This document shows, in pieces, positions 16,125 to 25,932 of a DNA stretch of 45,693 nucleotides (within the stretch, counting starts at the first letter, position 1; each line of letters starts with the position of its first letter). A program made the translations under genes and the position numbers. The notes under the pieces were generated by a model. It ran no database searches and was not told the DNA's origin. It worked only from the letters and a program-made list of their open reading frames with translations. Source of the stretch: an uncultured Bacilli bacterium (GTDB lineage: Bacteria > Bacillota_I > Bacilli_A > RF39 > UBA660); NCBI GenBank assembly GCA_910585045.1, contig CAJUCD010000008.1, positions 1 through 45,693 on the forward strand, read 5' to 3'.

Positions 16125-18362
16125 TTATTCAGACTTCTCTTCTAATTTAACTAAAACTTCTCTCGGTTTAGAGCCATTAGCAGGACCACATATACCACGT
16201 TCCTCCAATAAATCCACAACTCTTGCGGCTCTATTATAACCAAGTCTAAATCTTCTTTGAAGTAACGAAGTACTAACTTTACCTGTTTGAATAGCAAATT
16301 CTACAATCTCATTATAAAGAGGGTCATCAAACTCTTCTTTTTCATCAGGTAAACCATGAATACCATTACCACTAACATTTAGATTTTCCATTGCTTCATC
16401 ATAATGAGCACTTTGTTGCTTACAAACATGATCAATTATTCTTTTTATTTCATCATCATTAATAAAGCATCCTTGAATACGAGTTGGTACATTTTCACCC
16501 ATTGGTAAATATAGCATATCACCTTTACCTAGCAATTTTTCTGCACCACTGGAATCTAGAATTGTTCTTGAATCAATATTAGATGCTACTGCAAAGGCAA
16601 TACGAGAAGGAATATTAGCTTTTACAACCCCAGTAATAACATCAGTCGAAGGTCTTTGAGTTGCCACGATTAAATGAATACCAGCAGCACGAGCCATCTG
16701 TGTAATTCTCATAATAGAATCTTCAACTTCTTTACTAGCAACAAGCATTAAATCTGCAAGCTCATCTATAATAGCTACAATATAATGCATTCTTGGAACT
16801 TTATTATCACTATTTTTATTTTCTTTATCTATTAAATCATTATAACCAGCAATATTTTTAACGTTTTTCTCACTAAATAAATCATAACGTTTTTCCATTT
16901 CTGCTACTAATTTTTGTAATGCTACACTAGCTTTTTTAGGGTCACTAACAACAGGACATAGCAAATGTGGAACTCCATTGTAATTAGATAATTCGACTTT
17001 TTTAGGATCGACAAGCATTAATTTAACCTCATCTGGTTTATAACGCATAAGTATAGAACAAATAATTGTATTTGTACAAACTGATTTACCAGATCCAGTT
17101 GAACCAGCGATTAAAAGGTGAGGCATTTTTGATAAATCTGATAATTGAGGTTTACCCATTATATCTTTACCAAGAGCCACTAAAATATTTCCTTTATCGT
17201 TACCAGAATAAGATAATACTTCTTTAAATTTAACCATACTAATTGATGGATTAGGTATTTCTATACCGATTGTACTTTTACCCGGAATAGGCGCTTGAAT
17301 ACGAACGTCTTTTGCTGCTAAAGCTAAAGCAATTTCTTTATTAATTCCACTAATTCGACTAACTTTCGTACCACTAGGAACTTTAACCTCATATTGCGTA
17401 ACTGCTGGTCCTATATGAATTTCTACTACTTGACCTTTAATTTGAAAATCATTTAAAACACGTTCTAAGTTTTCTCTATTACTTCTAATATAATTATTGG
17501 AATTAACTTTTTTAGTTTCCCCAACATCATCTAAAAGAGATAAAGGTGGAAGGGCATAACTAGAATTAATTTCATAAGACTTAGTTGGAGCCTCCAAACT
17601 TTCTTTTACTGGTTCTTCTTTTATATTTTTTAATTCATCCATACTTGTAATAACAATTTTATCATCCCGAGGCATTTCAGGTTCTACAAAATCTTTATGC
17701 TCCTCATAATCATATAATTTGGTTTCTTCATGATTAATAACTTTTTCTTCTTTCCTCTCTTTTGGCATAGTTTTAAATCCATCTTTAATCTTATTTAAAA
17801 TATCAGCAAGAGTAACATTGAATAAAAGAATAGATCCAAATATTACTAAAATAATAGAAACTATTTTTGTTCCTGTAAGTCCAAATAAAGAACTAAATAG
17901 AACTGCAAATATAGCTCCAATCATTCCACCACCAATTTCAATTGAAATATCTCCACTTGTAAATAAAGCAGTATTATTACCAATAGTAGATATTCTATCC
18001 ATAAATTTACTAATTGTAGTTTGAAAAATATCTCCAGCACCTTTACAATTTTCAATAAATCCAAAATGACTTGCCACCAATATTACAATTATAATTACAT
18101 AGAGGCCAATAAGCCTTTGACTTAAGAATCTAGGTAATTTTCTTTTAAATAACATATAGCTTCCTAAAAATAAAAGGAATATTAAAAGGAAAATCCAAGC
18201 CCAACCTCCAACTAAAAACATTGCAAATTTTTTAATATAAGAGCCTACAGGTCCAAATCCAAAACCAATTAAACCAATTAAAATTAAGATTAAACCTGTT
18301 AATTCTACACTATATTGAAAGCTTTCATTTTCACTAGCTTTTGATTTTTTTTTCTTTGCCAT
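16125..18362 (-). CDS. ftsK: DNA translocase FtsK/SpoIIIE
   Basis: 745 residues. It pumps DNA across the division septum and helps chromosome segregation. Four N-terminal membrane helices lie in about residues 20-190, then a short linker. The alpha and beta domains follow, with VEIHIGPAVTQYEV, then Walker A in IAGSTGSGKS near residue 420 and Walker B in VAIIDELADLM. The C-terminal gamma winged helix has VSTSLLQRRFRLGYNRAAR and LEERGICGP. I set the start at ATG 18362 (MAKKKKSK) since GGTGAG is the ribosome binding site directly upstream. The TTG at 18374 would overlap it. Confidence 0.95.
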   Translation of the reverse strand: MAKKKKSKASENESFQYSVELTGLILILIGLIGFGFGPVGSYIKKFAMFLVGGWAWIFLLIFLLFLGSYMLFKRKLPRFLSQRLIGLYVIIIVILVASHFGFIENCKGAGDIFQTTISKFMDRISTIGNNTALFTSGDISIEIGGGMIGAIFAVLFSSLFGLTGTKIVSIILVIFGSILLFNVTLADILNKIKDGFKTMPKERKEEKVINHEETKLYDYEEHKDFVEPEMPRDDKIVITSMDELKNIKEEPVKESLEAPTKSYEINSSYALPPLSLLDDVGETKKVNSNNYIRSNRENLERVLNDFQIKGQVVEIHIGPAVTQYEVKVPSGTKVSRISGINKEIALALAAKDVRIQAPIPGKSTIGIEIPNPSISMVKFKEVLSYSGNDKGNILVALGKDIMGKPQLSDLSKMPHLLIAGSTGSGKSVCTNTIICSILMRYKPDEVKLMLVDPKKVELSNYNGVPHLLCPVVSDPKKASVALQKLVAEMEKRYDLFSEKNVKNIAGYNDLIDKENKNSDNKVPRMHYIVAIIDELADLMLVASKEVEDSIMRITQMARAAGIHLIVATQRPSTDVITGVVKANIPSRIAFAVASNIDSRTILDSSGAEKLLGKGDMLYLPMGENVPTRIQGCFINDDEIKRIIDHVCKQQSAHYDEAMENLNVSGNGIHGLPDEKEEFDDPLYNEIVEFAIQTGKVSTSLLQRRFRLGYNRAARVVDLLEERGICGPANGSKPREVLVKLEEKSE

Positions 18363-18470
18363 TATACTCACCAATTATAATTATAACTTAAAGAAGTAGT
18401 TATTGCAAACTCTTATTTGACAAATTACAACATTTTATTTTCTAAAAAAATATCAATTATTAATTAATCA

Positions 18471-18499
18471 TTGCAGTTATTATATTCAAATGATAAAAT
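18471..18499 (+). promoter_or_regulatory. Promoter of ftsY
   Basis: TTGCAG 18471-18476, 17-base spacer, TAAAAT 18494-18499 preceded by TGA (extended -10). An additional TTGACA at 18417-18422 has only a poor -10 partner. Nothing else was seen in the 222-base gap between ftsK and ftsY. Confidence 0.6.
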
Positions 18500-18584
18500 A
18501 ATTAAAAGATGCAAAAATAGATTATTTTATAAAATACTTTTAAAATAACAAAATAACTATTTTTTAATAAAGGAGGAACTATAA

Positions 18585-19580
18585 ATGGGATTATTTGATA
18601 AGTTTAAAAATGCATTTAAAAAGAAAGAAATAGTATCAGAACCTACAGAATTAGAGGCTTATGACAAAGGTTTAGAAAAAACTCGTCAAGAATTTGTTTC
18701 TGAATTAAGCATTCTTGGCCATAAATATACCAAAGTAAGTGAAGAATATTTTGAAGAATTAGAAAGTATTCTAATTATGGCTGATATAGGTGTTAATACT
18801 GTTATGAAGTTTTTAGAAAAGTTAAGAGAAAGAGTAAAAAAAGAAAATATTACTGATACATCATATCTTCAAGAAGTAATAGTAGATGAACTATTTATTA
18901 TATATGTTGCTGGTGAATCTTTAAGTGACAAGATAAATATTAATCCTGATGGTCCTACTGTAATCTTAATGGTTGGTGTAAATGGTGTAGGAAAAACTAC
19001 AACTATAGGTAAATTAGCTCATAAATATAAAACAGAAGGCAAAAAAGTAATGCTTATAGCAGGTGATACTTTTAGAGCAGGAGCTGTTCCTCAACTTGAG
19101 GAGTGGGCTAATCGCACAGGTTCTTTATTTTATGGTAAAGAAAATACCGATCCAGCAGGAGTAATTTATGATGGACTTTTAAAAGCCAAAGAAGAAAATA
19201 TTGATGTAGTATTAGTGGATACTGCTGGCCGTCTTCAAAATAAAACTAATTTAATGAAAGAATTAGAAAAAATAAATAAAGTAATAGGCATTCACATACC
19301 AAATGCGCCTCATGAAACCTTACTTGTAATTGATGCAGCCACTGGTCAAAATGGTATTCTTCAAGCTGAAAGTTTTAAAGAAATTACTAATATAACAGGA
19401 ATTGTTTTAACTAAACTTGATGGTACAGCTAAAGGCGGAATTGTTTTAGCTATTAAAGAAAGTGTTAAAATCCCTGTAAAATTTATTGGACTTGGTGAAG
19501 GCATGGAAGATTTAAAAGTATTTGATATTGAATCTTACATATATGGTCTATTTAAGGATATGATAAATGATGGAAAATAG
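18585..19580 (+). CDS. ftsY: Signal recognition particle receptor FtsY
   Basis: 331 residues. It is a GTPase that docks the SRP-ribosome complex to the membrane. The short basic N-terminus (FKNAFKKK) is followed by the N domain and the G domain: GVNGVGKTTT near 130-139, DTFRAGAVPQL near 160, DTAGRLQNK near 210, TKLDGTAKGG near 281, and GLGEGMEDL near 305. The acidic A domain of E. coli FtsY is missing, as in many Bacillota. AAAGGAGG precedes the ATG. It overlaps ylxM by 14 bases. Confidence 0.96.
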   Translation: MGLFDKFKNAFKKKEIVSEPTELEAYDKGLEKTRQEFVSELSILGHKYTKVSEEYFEELESILIMADIGVNTVMKFLEKLRERVKKENITDTSYLQEVIVDELFIIYVAGESLSDKININPDGPTVILMVGVNGVGKTTTIGKLAHKYKTEGKKVMLIAGDTFRAGAVPQLEEWANRTGSLFYGKENTDPAGVIYDGLLKAKEENIDVVLVDTAGRLQNKTNLMKELEKINKVIGIHIPNAPHETLLVIDAATGQNGILQAESFKEITNITGIVLTKLDGTAKGGIVLAIKESVKIPVKFIGLGEGMEDLKVFDIESYIYGLFKDMINDGK

Positions 19581-19869
19581 AGAATATTTAAATAATCTTT
19601 TTGATATATACAAAAATCTTTTAACTAAAATTGAACAAGAAACTTTTATCAACTATTATGGTGAAGATTTAACTTTGAGTGAAATTGCCGAAAATAGGGG
19701 AATTAGTAAAAGTAGTGTTGGTAAAACACTAAATAACGTTGAAGATAAACTAAAACAATATGAAGAATCTTTAAAAATTTTTTCTTTTAAAAATGATTTA
19801 AAAGAAATTTTAGAATTAAATGATATTAATAAAATAAAAAACAAATTAAAGAATTTAATTAATGAATAA
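19567..19869 (+). CDS. ylxM: SRP-associated YlxM-type helix-turn-helix protein
   Basis: 100 residues. The sigma-factor region-4-like helix-turn-helix is seen in LTLSEIAENRGISKSSVGKTL near residues 35-55, matching the YlxM family (UPF0122). YlxM stimulates SRP GTPase activity in streptococci and usually sits between ftsY and ffh. Here ftsY is directly upstream with an overlap, but ffh does not follow; an HD protein gene comes next. Confidence 0.9.
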   Translation: MMENREYLNNLFDIYKNLLTKIEQETFINYYGEDLTLSEIAENRGISKSSVGKTLNNVEDKLKQYEESLKIFSFKNDLKEILELNDINKIKNKLKNLINE

Positions 19870-19878
19870 GGAGTATTT

Positions 19879-21153
19879 ATGGAAAGCTTTATTACAGATT
19901 TTTTAAAAGTATATAACAATCTTGTTGATGCTTATAATGCTAAAATATTAGAAACAATTAATGATAAATATCGTATTATTGATCGAGCTATGATAGCCAG
20001 TTATCTTTATATCAAAATGTTAGATAAATTAAATTTACGCAGTCCCAAAACTGATGCTAGTTTAATAAATTATTTAATGAAACAAGTAATATATGGTGAA
20101 ACAGGAAATTTATCTTTAGACATAACAGATACAGTAGCTAAAAAGTCATTTAAAGAAGTAAGTGATAAATTAATTGCTGAAAAGTTTTCTTACTTAAATA
20201 GAATTTTAACTAATCTTAAATATAATTATCAGCAAAACCCTATTGAAACTGAAGAATTATTTACTATTCTAGAGAGAATAGCAGAATATTTTCTAATGCA
20301 AAAATTAGCTCTACATGGAAATAGAGAAGCAAAAAATTATTGTGAGACCCTAAAAGATAAATTATTAGAATTAAAAAGTCCAAGTTCTTCTAAGATATCA
20401 GAGGAAATAAATCAAATAATTGATAGTATTGCTAATAATGAACTTATTTGTAATGAATATGCCAATTTAGTAGATGTTGCCTTAAATTTAAAAGATGTCT
20501 ATCGTTACTCTAATCTTATTTCAGTAATAAATGAAAATGTATTATTTCATCAGTATGTGATAGCAATTATGAGTATTATATTTGGTGAATACTTAAATCT
20601 TGTTAACGGCGAGAACATTGATATTGCCTCATTAGTTTATAAAGCTTTATTTCATGATTTCCCTGAATATAAAGGCAATGAAATAGTAACCCAAATTAGA
20701 AATTACAATGAAGATACAATAAAAATGTTTAAAATGATAGAAAGTGCTGATGAGTTAGATTTAAAAGCGAAACTTGGCGATAGTATTTTTGATATTATTG
20801 TTCATTTTGGAGATGAAAAAGAAGGATATATTTCTGAGCTATTAGATAAAATGATAGCAATCATAAAAATATGGTTTGAAGTAGAATTTTTAAGTAATAG
20901 CACATATATAAAAGTAACTTCAACTATTTACCAAAGTCGGTTTAAAAGATTTGGTGATATGGATAGATTAGAAGGAATTAATAATAAAGACTTCCTTATC
21001 AATTTACTAAGAACTTGTTATATAGTTATAAAAAATAATCTTATGAATAAAAATCCTGAAATATTTTCTATGTATTTTACTGATGCTGAAAAAAGAAAAT
21101 TTGAAGCTGAACTAAAGCTTTTAAGAGAAGAAAAAGATGCTTTTTTAGCTTAA
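19879..21153 (+). CDS. Large HD-domain protein, YfbR-like C-terminal half
   Basis: 424 residues, soluble, helical. Two related halves may exist: an N-terminal part with DRAMIASYLYIKMLDKLN, and a C-terminal part with the HD motif in VYKALFHDFPEYKGNEIV near residues 253-270 and a first His in VLFHQYVIAIM near 216. The HDFPE context resembles YfbR-type nucleotidases. It takes the place usually held by ffh after ylxM, 9 bases downstream with AAGGAG. The substrate is unknown. Confidence 0.65.
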   Translation: MESFITDFLKVYNNLVDAYNAKILETINDKYRIIDRAMIASYLYIKMLDKLNLRSPKTDASLINYLMKQVIYGETGNLSLDITDTVAKKSFKEVSDKLIAEKFSYLNRILTNLKYNYQQNPIETEELFTILERIAEYFLMQKLALHGNREAKNYCETLKDKLLELKSPSSSKISEEINQIIDSIANNELICNEYANLVDVALNLKDVYRYSNLISVINENVLFHQYVIAIMSIIFGEYLNLVNGENIDIASLVYKALFHDFPEYKGNEIVTQIRNYNEDTIKMFKMIESADELDLKAKLGDSIFDIIVHFGDEKEGYISELLDKMIAIIKIWFEVEFLSNSTYIKVTSTIYQSRFKRFGDMDRLEGINNKDFLINLLRTCYIVIKNNLMNKNPEIFSMYFTDAEKRKFEAELKLLREEKDAFLA

Positions 21154-21195
21154 TTAAATAAAAATCAGTAAAAATATCAATTTTTTTCTTTTCTT

Positions 21196-21224
21196 TTGTC
21201 ATATTTTGTAGTAAAATGTATATC
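21196..21224 (+). promoter_or_regulatory. Promoter of pyruvate kinase
   Basis: TTGTCA 21196-21201, 17-base spacer, TATATC 21219-21224, 26 bases before the start codon. Confidence 0.6.
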
Positions 21225-21250
21225 TGTATTCTGTTGAGAGGGGAATTTAT

Positions 21251-22654
21251 ATGAAAAAAACTAAAATAGTCTGTAGTATAGGACCATCAAGTAATAAATA
21301 TGAAACATTTAAAGCCATGGCTTATGCTGGAATGAATGTTGCACGTTGTAATTTTTCACACGCAACTTTAGAAGAAAGACAGCTTGTTGAAAGTCTTGTC
21401 AAAAGAATAAATGAAGAGGAACATTTAAATGTAGCTCTTTTATATGATACTAAAGGACCAGAGTTCCGTAATGGTGAAGTAGAAGAAGGAGGAATTGAAC
21501 TTGTTCCTGGTGCTACTATCCGTGTTGTTAAAGAATCTGTAATTGGTAACAAAGAAAGATTTAGCGTTAATCACCCAGAGGCTCTAGACTCATTAAATGT
21601 TGGTAATACTATCCAACTTGAAAATGGTAAAATGAAGATTGAAGTTATCTCTAAAGAAGAAGATGGTGTTACATGTAAAATCATTAATGGAGGAGTTTTA
21701 GGACGTAAAAAAAGCTTATTTGCTCCAGGTGTTGTTTTAGATATTCCATACATCAGCGATGCTGATCGTGAAGATATTATCTATGCTTGTGAAAATAATG
21801 GTGATTATTTAGCAATTTCTTTTGTATCTTGCAAAGAAGATGTTTTACAAGTTAAAGAAATTGTTAATTCTAAGAACAGTGATATCAAGATTATTTGTAA
21901 AATTGAATCTAAAACAGGTGTTGAAAATCTTGATTCTATCTTAGAAGTTTCTGATGGTATCATGGTTGCACGTGGTGATTTAGGTGAAGAAGTTCCGATG
22001 CCACTTTTACCAGTATATCAAAAACAAATGGTTAGAAAAGCTAGAGAGCATGGTAAAATATGTATTGTTGCTACTGAAATGTTAGAAAGTATGATTAAAA
22101 ATCCGCGTCCAACTCGTGCTGAAGTTACTGACGTAGCTAATGCAGTTTTAGATGGTACAGATGCAGTTATGTTAAGTGGAGAATCTACAATTGGTGCTTA
22201 TCCAGTTGAAGCTGTTACCTACATGGCAAATATTGCTAATGATGCTGAAGAACATTGCAAAAATGACTTTAACTATTTAGGCAAAATTGGTCGTACTGAA
22301 TGTATCGCAAAAGGAGCAGTTGACTTAACTAAATATGTAAATGTTAAAGCTATTGCATGCGCAAGTATCAGCGGTTTTAGTGCTAGATTTATAAGTAACT
22401 TTAGACCTAACTGTCCAATTATGGCTACATGTACTAGTGATAAAGTAGCAAGAAGTCTTGCACTAAATTATGGTGTATATACTAGTATTGTACCAGTATT
22501 AAAAGATACTGATACTATGGTTAGTATGGCGAGTGAAAAAACAAAAGATTTCTTTAAACTAGAATCAGGCGATAAAATCATAATTACTGGTGGTATTCCT
22601 GTAAGTGATAAAGGCCGAATTACTAATTTTATTAAAATAGAAGAAATAGACTAA
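21251..22654 (+). CDS. pyk: Pyruvate kinase
   Basis: 467 residues. It makes pyruvate and ATP from phosphoenolpyruvate in glycolysis. The start KKTKIVCSIGPSS and the active-site block IICKIESKTGVENL (near 215) with DGIMVARGDLGEE (near 234) and MLSGESTIGAYPVEAV (near 307) are clear. It lacks the extra C-terminal PEP-utilizer-like domain of Bacillus Pyk, so it is the plain form. Codons here are somewhat richer in GC-ending forms than in neighbours, as expected for a highly expressed gene. It is monocistronic. Confidence 0.97.
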   Translation: MKKTKIVCSIGPSSNKYETFKAMAYAGMNVARCNFSHATLEERQLVESLVKRINEEEHLNVALLYDTKGPEFRNGEVEEGGIELVPGATIRVVKESVIGNKERFSVNHPEALDSLNVGNTIQLENGKMKIEVISKEEDGVTCKIINGGVLGRKKSLFAPGVVLDIPYISDADREDIIYACENNGDYLAISFVSCKEDVLQVKEIVNSKNSDIKIICKIESKTGVENLDSILEVSDGIMVARGDLGEEVPMPLLPVYQKQMVRKAREHGKICIVATEMLESMIKNPRPTRAEVTDVANAVLDGTDAVMLSGESTIGAYPVEAVTYMANIANDAEEHCKNDFNYLGKIGRTECIAKGAVDLTKYVNVKAIACASISGFSARFISNFRPNCPIMATCTSDKVARSLALNYGVYTSIVPVLKDTDTMVSMASEKTKDFFKLESGDKIIITGGIPVSDKGRITNFIKIEEID

Positions 22655-22676
22655 AACATCATCTTGATGTTTTTTT
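22654..22676 (+). terminator. Terminator of pyruvate kinase
   Basis: AAACATCA / TGATGTTT stem with a 3-base loop, continuing into a T run. Confidence 0.85.
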
Positions 22677-22754
22677 CATTTAAATAGTTTTATTTTGTAT
22701 AAAATACTTCTTTTTTTATCTTAATAATCATAGATATTAAAAGGAGGATTTTTT

Positions 22755-24893
22755 ATGTTTAATAACTTTGGTTTTATTGGCAGTAAAATATTAAAAGAAG
22801 CAGAACAAGAAAGATTAGGTTTGTCTCATCCTTATGTAGGAAGTGAGCATTTATTACTGGCATTACTAAAACAAGAAAGTGAGCTAAAACATAAATTAAA
22901 AGAGTATAATCTTACTTATAAGAGGTTTAAAGATGAATTAGTAAGTATTGTTGGTATTCCTAAGAAAAATATTGATATTAATCTTTATACTCCATTATTA
23001 AAAAGGATAATAAGTTCCGCTTTAAGTGATGCTAAAGAAAACAACAAAGGAACAGTTACAGAAAATCATCTTTTATTAGCTATGTTAGATGAAGGTGAAG
23101 GCATTGCTATAAGAATTATGCTCGGTTTAGGAATTAACATTGATGATTTATATGACGAATTAAAAATAAGACCTACAGATATTAAAAATCAAAAGTTAGA
23201 AATATATAATGTTGGTACCATTTTAAATGAAAAAGTTGATACCTTTGATAAAGTAATAGGACGTAATAAAGAAATTGATAGTTTAATAGAAGTTCTTTTG
23301 CGCAAGAAAAAAAGCAATCCACTGCTTATTGGACCAGCTGGAGTAGGAAAGACAGCTATAGTAGAAGAATTAGCTAGAAGAATTAAAAATAAAGAAGTAC
23401 CAACATCTCTGGAGAACAAATTAATTATTGAATTACCTATGGGTGATTTAGTAAGTGGCACAAAATATCGTGGTGAATTTGAAGAGCGTTTAACTAAAAT
23501 TATTAAAGAAGTAATTAAAAATAAAAATATTATTCTTTTTATTGATGAAGTCCATAGTATGGTAAATGCTGGTGGTGCCGAAGGAGCTATTAATGCTAGT
23601 GATATTCTAAAACCTTATTTAGCACGTGGTGATATAAAAGTAATTGGAGCTACTACTACGAGAGAATATGAAAAATATATTGCCAAAGATAAAGCTTTAG
23701 AAAGGCGATTTGAAACTATTATTATTAATGAACCTTCTTTAGAAGAAACCAAAAATATTATTAAAGGTTTAAAAAAGAGTTATGAAACTCATCATAATAT
23801 CAAAATAAGTAATGAAAATATAGAAGATATAGTTAACATTGGCAACAAATACTTATTTACTAAGAAAAATCCTGATAAAACCATTGATTTATTAGATAGC
23901 GTATGTGCTCATGTTAAAAGAAAAAGTATCAATAAAGAAAACATTCAAAAAAATGAACTAGAATTAAATGAATTAATTTCTAAAAAAGAAGAATATGTTA
24001 AAGAAGGTTCTTTTGATAAAGCTTTAGATATTTGTCAAAAAATAACAGAATTAGAAAATATTATCTATCATTTTGATAATAAAACAAGTGATTATATCAC
24101 CAAAGAAGATATTTTAAGTGTTATAGAAGCTAAAAGTAATATTCCAATGTTTATCAATCATAAAAGTCTTATAGAAAAGATTAAATTCCAATTACAAGAA
24201 CATATTTATGGCGAAGATAATTGTTTAAACCAAATCTTAGAAAATCTAAATTTATATTTTAAACATGAAAAAAATCTCAAATTACTTTTAGTTGGTCCAA
24301 GCGGAGTTGGTAAAACTTCTTGTGTCAAAATAATTAGTGAAGTTCTAAAAAATGCCTTAATTCGTTTAGACATGAGTGAATATAATCTAGAAACATCTGT
24401 TAACAAATTAATTGGTGTCAGCCATGGTTATGTAGGCTATGAAGATGATTATATCTTTAATAAAGTAAAATACAATCCTTATTCCATTATTCTAGTTGAT
24501 GAAATAGAAAAGGCTCATCCTAGTGTTTTAAATCTTTTCTTACAAATAATGGATGAAGGTTTTATTCATGATTCTCATGGCGAAAAAATTGATTTCTCTC
24601 ATACTTTAATCTTCATGACTTCTAATGCTTATAAAAATAACAATGTTGGTTTTGGCGATAAAAATGAGCCTAATTTAACAGAAAGTTTTAGTGAAGAATT
24701 CTTAGGTAGATTTGATGATATAATTAAATTTAACGCTTTAACAAAAGAAAAGGTTATTGATTATCTATCTGAAAAATTACCTAACAGTAATATCAATTAT
24801 GAAGAATTATTACAAAAATTAAACTACACCAAATACGGCTTTAGATATATAAATAAAATAATAGATAAGTATAGTAATAAAATAAACAATTAA
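22755..24893 (+). CDS. clpC: ClpC-type Clp ATPase
   Basis: 712 residues, shorter than usual ClpC (about 810). Two Clp-N repeats occupy about 1-140 (LGLSHPYVGSEHLLLALL and the second at about 80-115). AAA module 1 has GPAGVGKT 193-200 and LFIDEVH 261-267. A short middle domain sits near 400-440. Module 2 has GPSGVGKT 514-521, DEIEKAH near 582-588, and VGF at 631-633, the loop that docks ClpP in ClpC and ClpA. It should unfold proteins for ClpP. The second AAA module is diverged and its C-terminal small domain is shortened. No CtsR site or CIRCE was seen upstream, unlike the clpB gene at 3658. Confidence 0.88.
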   Translation: MFNNFGFIGSKILKEAEQERLGLSHPYVGSEHLLLALLKQESELKHKLKEYNLTYKRFKDELVSIVGIPKKNIDINLYTPLLKRIISSALSDAKENNKGTVTENHLLLAMLDEGEGIAIRIMLGLGINIDDLYDELKIRPTDIKNQKLEIYNVGTILNEKVDTFDKVIGRNKEIDSLIEVLLRKKKSNPLLIGPAGVGKTAIVEELARRIKNKEVPTSLENKLIIELPMGDLVSGTKYRGEFEERLTKIIKEVIKNKNIILFIDEVHSMVNAGGAEGAINASDILKPYLARGDIKVIGATTTREYEKYIAKDKALERRFETIIINEPSLEETKNIIKGLKKSYETHHNIKISNENIEDIVNIGNKYLFTKKNPDKTIDLLDSVCAHVKRKSINKENIQKNELELNELISKKEEYVKEGSFDKALDICQKITELENIIYHFDNKTSDYITKEDILSVIEAKSNIPMFINHKSLIEKIKFQLQEHIYGEDNCLNQILENLNLYFKHEKNLKLLLVGPSGVGKTSCVKIISEVLKNALIRLDMSEYNLETSVNKLIGVSHGYVGYEDDYIFNKVKYNPYSIILVDEIEKAHPSVLNLFLQIMDEGFIHDSHGEKIDFSHTLIFMTSNAYKNNNVGFGDKNEPNLTESFSEEFLGRFDDIIKFNALTKEKVIDYLSEKLPNSNINYEELLQKLNYTKYGFRYINKIIDKYSNKINN

Positions 24894-24923
24894 AAAAGAG
24901 CGACAATCTTAGTCGTTCTTTTT
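24894..24923. terminator. Bidirectional terminator between clpC and thyA
   Basis: AAGAGCGAC / GTCGTTCTT stem (9 bp with one G-U, 7-base loop), A run on the left and T run on the right. The thyA stop codon is in the loop. Confidence 0.85.
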
Positions 24924-25829
24924 CTTCTTATTAAAATCTTCTACATTAAATCCTTCAGTATCAACATTTTCATGCCCAAGATCAAATTTTAACTGAGGAT
25001 TTTTAGCTTTAATATCATCTGTTGGATAATCGATAATTTTAATATCATCTACTGTAAACTCATAAAAATTAGTTTTCTCAGGATTTAACCAAACTTTAGG
25101 ATTACACTTAACAGGTTCTCTCTCAAGCATTATTTGAGCCTGTTCTTGATGTCTATCATATATTTGAATATTATTATAAAACCAAGTAAATCTACCAGGA
25201 GTATAGCCACAATGTCTTGCAATTAAATGTAAGAAAACTAAGTATTGCACTTGATTAATACAACCAGCGGTTAAAAAATCACTAGAGCGTTGAAATAAGC
25301 TCATATCTAAATAATCAATACCATCTTTTCCATGGCGAACATTCCATACTGTTTGATAAGCGCAAGGTTTAAGTCCGTGTTTATCCTTAAAATCATCTAC
25401 TTGCCACATATTTATAATGTGTCTTCTACCATCAGGATTATTTTTAATATCTTGTATTAAATCTTTTACAAGATTATGTCTTTTAATTGTTTCACCATAA
25501 ACTGCGCCAATTGTTCTATCACCAATATCCCATTCATCCCACCAAGTAATACCATATTTATCGCGTAATATATCTAAATTATTAGATTCATCTTGATAAA
25601 TCCATAATAATTCTCCAATAGCACTCTTAACAGCAATAGGTCTTAATGTAATTATTGGAAATTCACCTTTAGTTAAGTCATAAGTCATCATACCATGATT
25701 AACACTTATAGTATGAGCAGGAACTCCATCACCATAAGTTGAACTAGGCCACTTATCTAAACAACCTTCATCTAATATTCTTTTTATTAATTCTTTAGTA
25801 TAAAAATCTCCTTTAGTTCCTTCAATCAT
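24909..25829 (-). CDS. thyA: Thymidylate synthase
   Basis: 306 residues. It methylates dUMP to dTMP using methylene-tetrahydrofolate. The catalytic Cys156 lies in LKPCAYQ, where many enzymes have PPCH, so the neighbouring residues differ from the common form. Also seen: RRHIINMWQ near 135-143, QRSSDFLTAGCINQVQY, and the folate and dUMP binding HxY as YNNIQIYDRHQEQ. The start follows GGAGGT. It is transcribed away from folA with a shared intergenic promoter region. Confidence 0.96.
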   Translation of the reverse strand: MIEGTKGDFYTKELIKRILDEGCLDKWPSSTYGDGVPAHTISVNHGMMTYDLTKGEFPIITLRPIAVKSAIGELLWIYQDESNNLDILRDKYGITWWDEWDIGDRTIGAVYGETIKRHNLVKDLIQDIKNNPDGRRHIINMWQVDDFKDKHGLKPCAYQTVWNVRHGKDGIDYLDMSLFQRSSDFLTAGCINQVQYLVFLHLIARHCGYTPGRFTWFYNNIQIYDRHQEQAQIMLEREPVKCNPKVWLNPEKTNFYEFTVDDIKIIDYPTDDIKAKNPQLKFDLGHENVDTEGFNVEDFNKKKKND

Positions 25830-25849
25830 CTTATATTACCTCCATTAAC

Positions 25850-25879
25850 ATTATAAATGATAAATTTAAAATAACGCAA
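25850..25879 (-). promoter_or_regulatory. Promoter of thyA
   Basis: On the minus strand a TATAAT (25850-25855) lies 18 bases from TTGCGT (25874-25879). It is back to back with the folA promoter. Confidence 0.5.
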
Positions 25880-25885
25880 TACTAA

Positions 25886-25914
25886 TTGACAAATTTCAAC
25901 TTTTTTTGTACATT
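25886..25914 (+). promoter_or_regulatory. Promoter of the folA operon
   Basis: TTGACA 25886-25891, 17-base spacer, TACATT 25909-25914. GGAGGG follows as ribosome binding site. Confidence 0.7.
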
Positions 25915-25932
25915 TAAATAGGAGGGTAGAAA

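Noticed and set aside
22677..22754. CtsR operator before clpC
   Set aside because: No direct heptad repeat of the GGTCAAA type is present.
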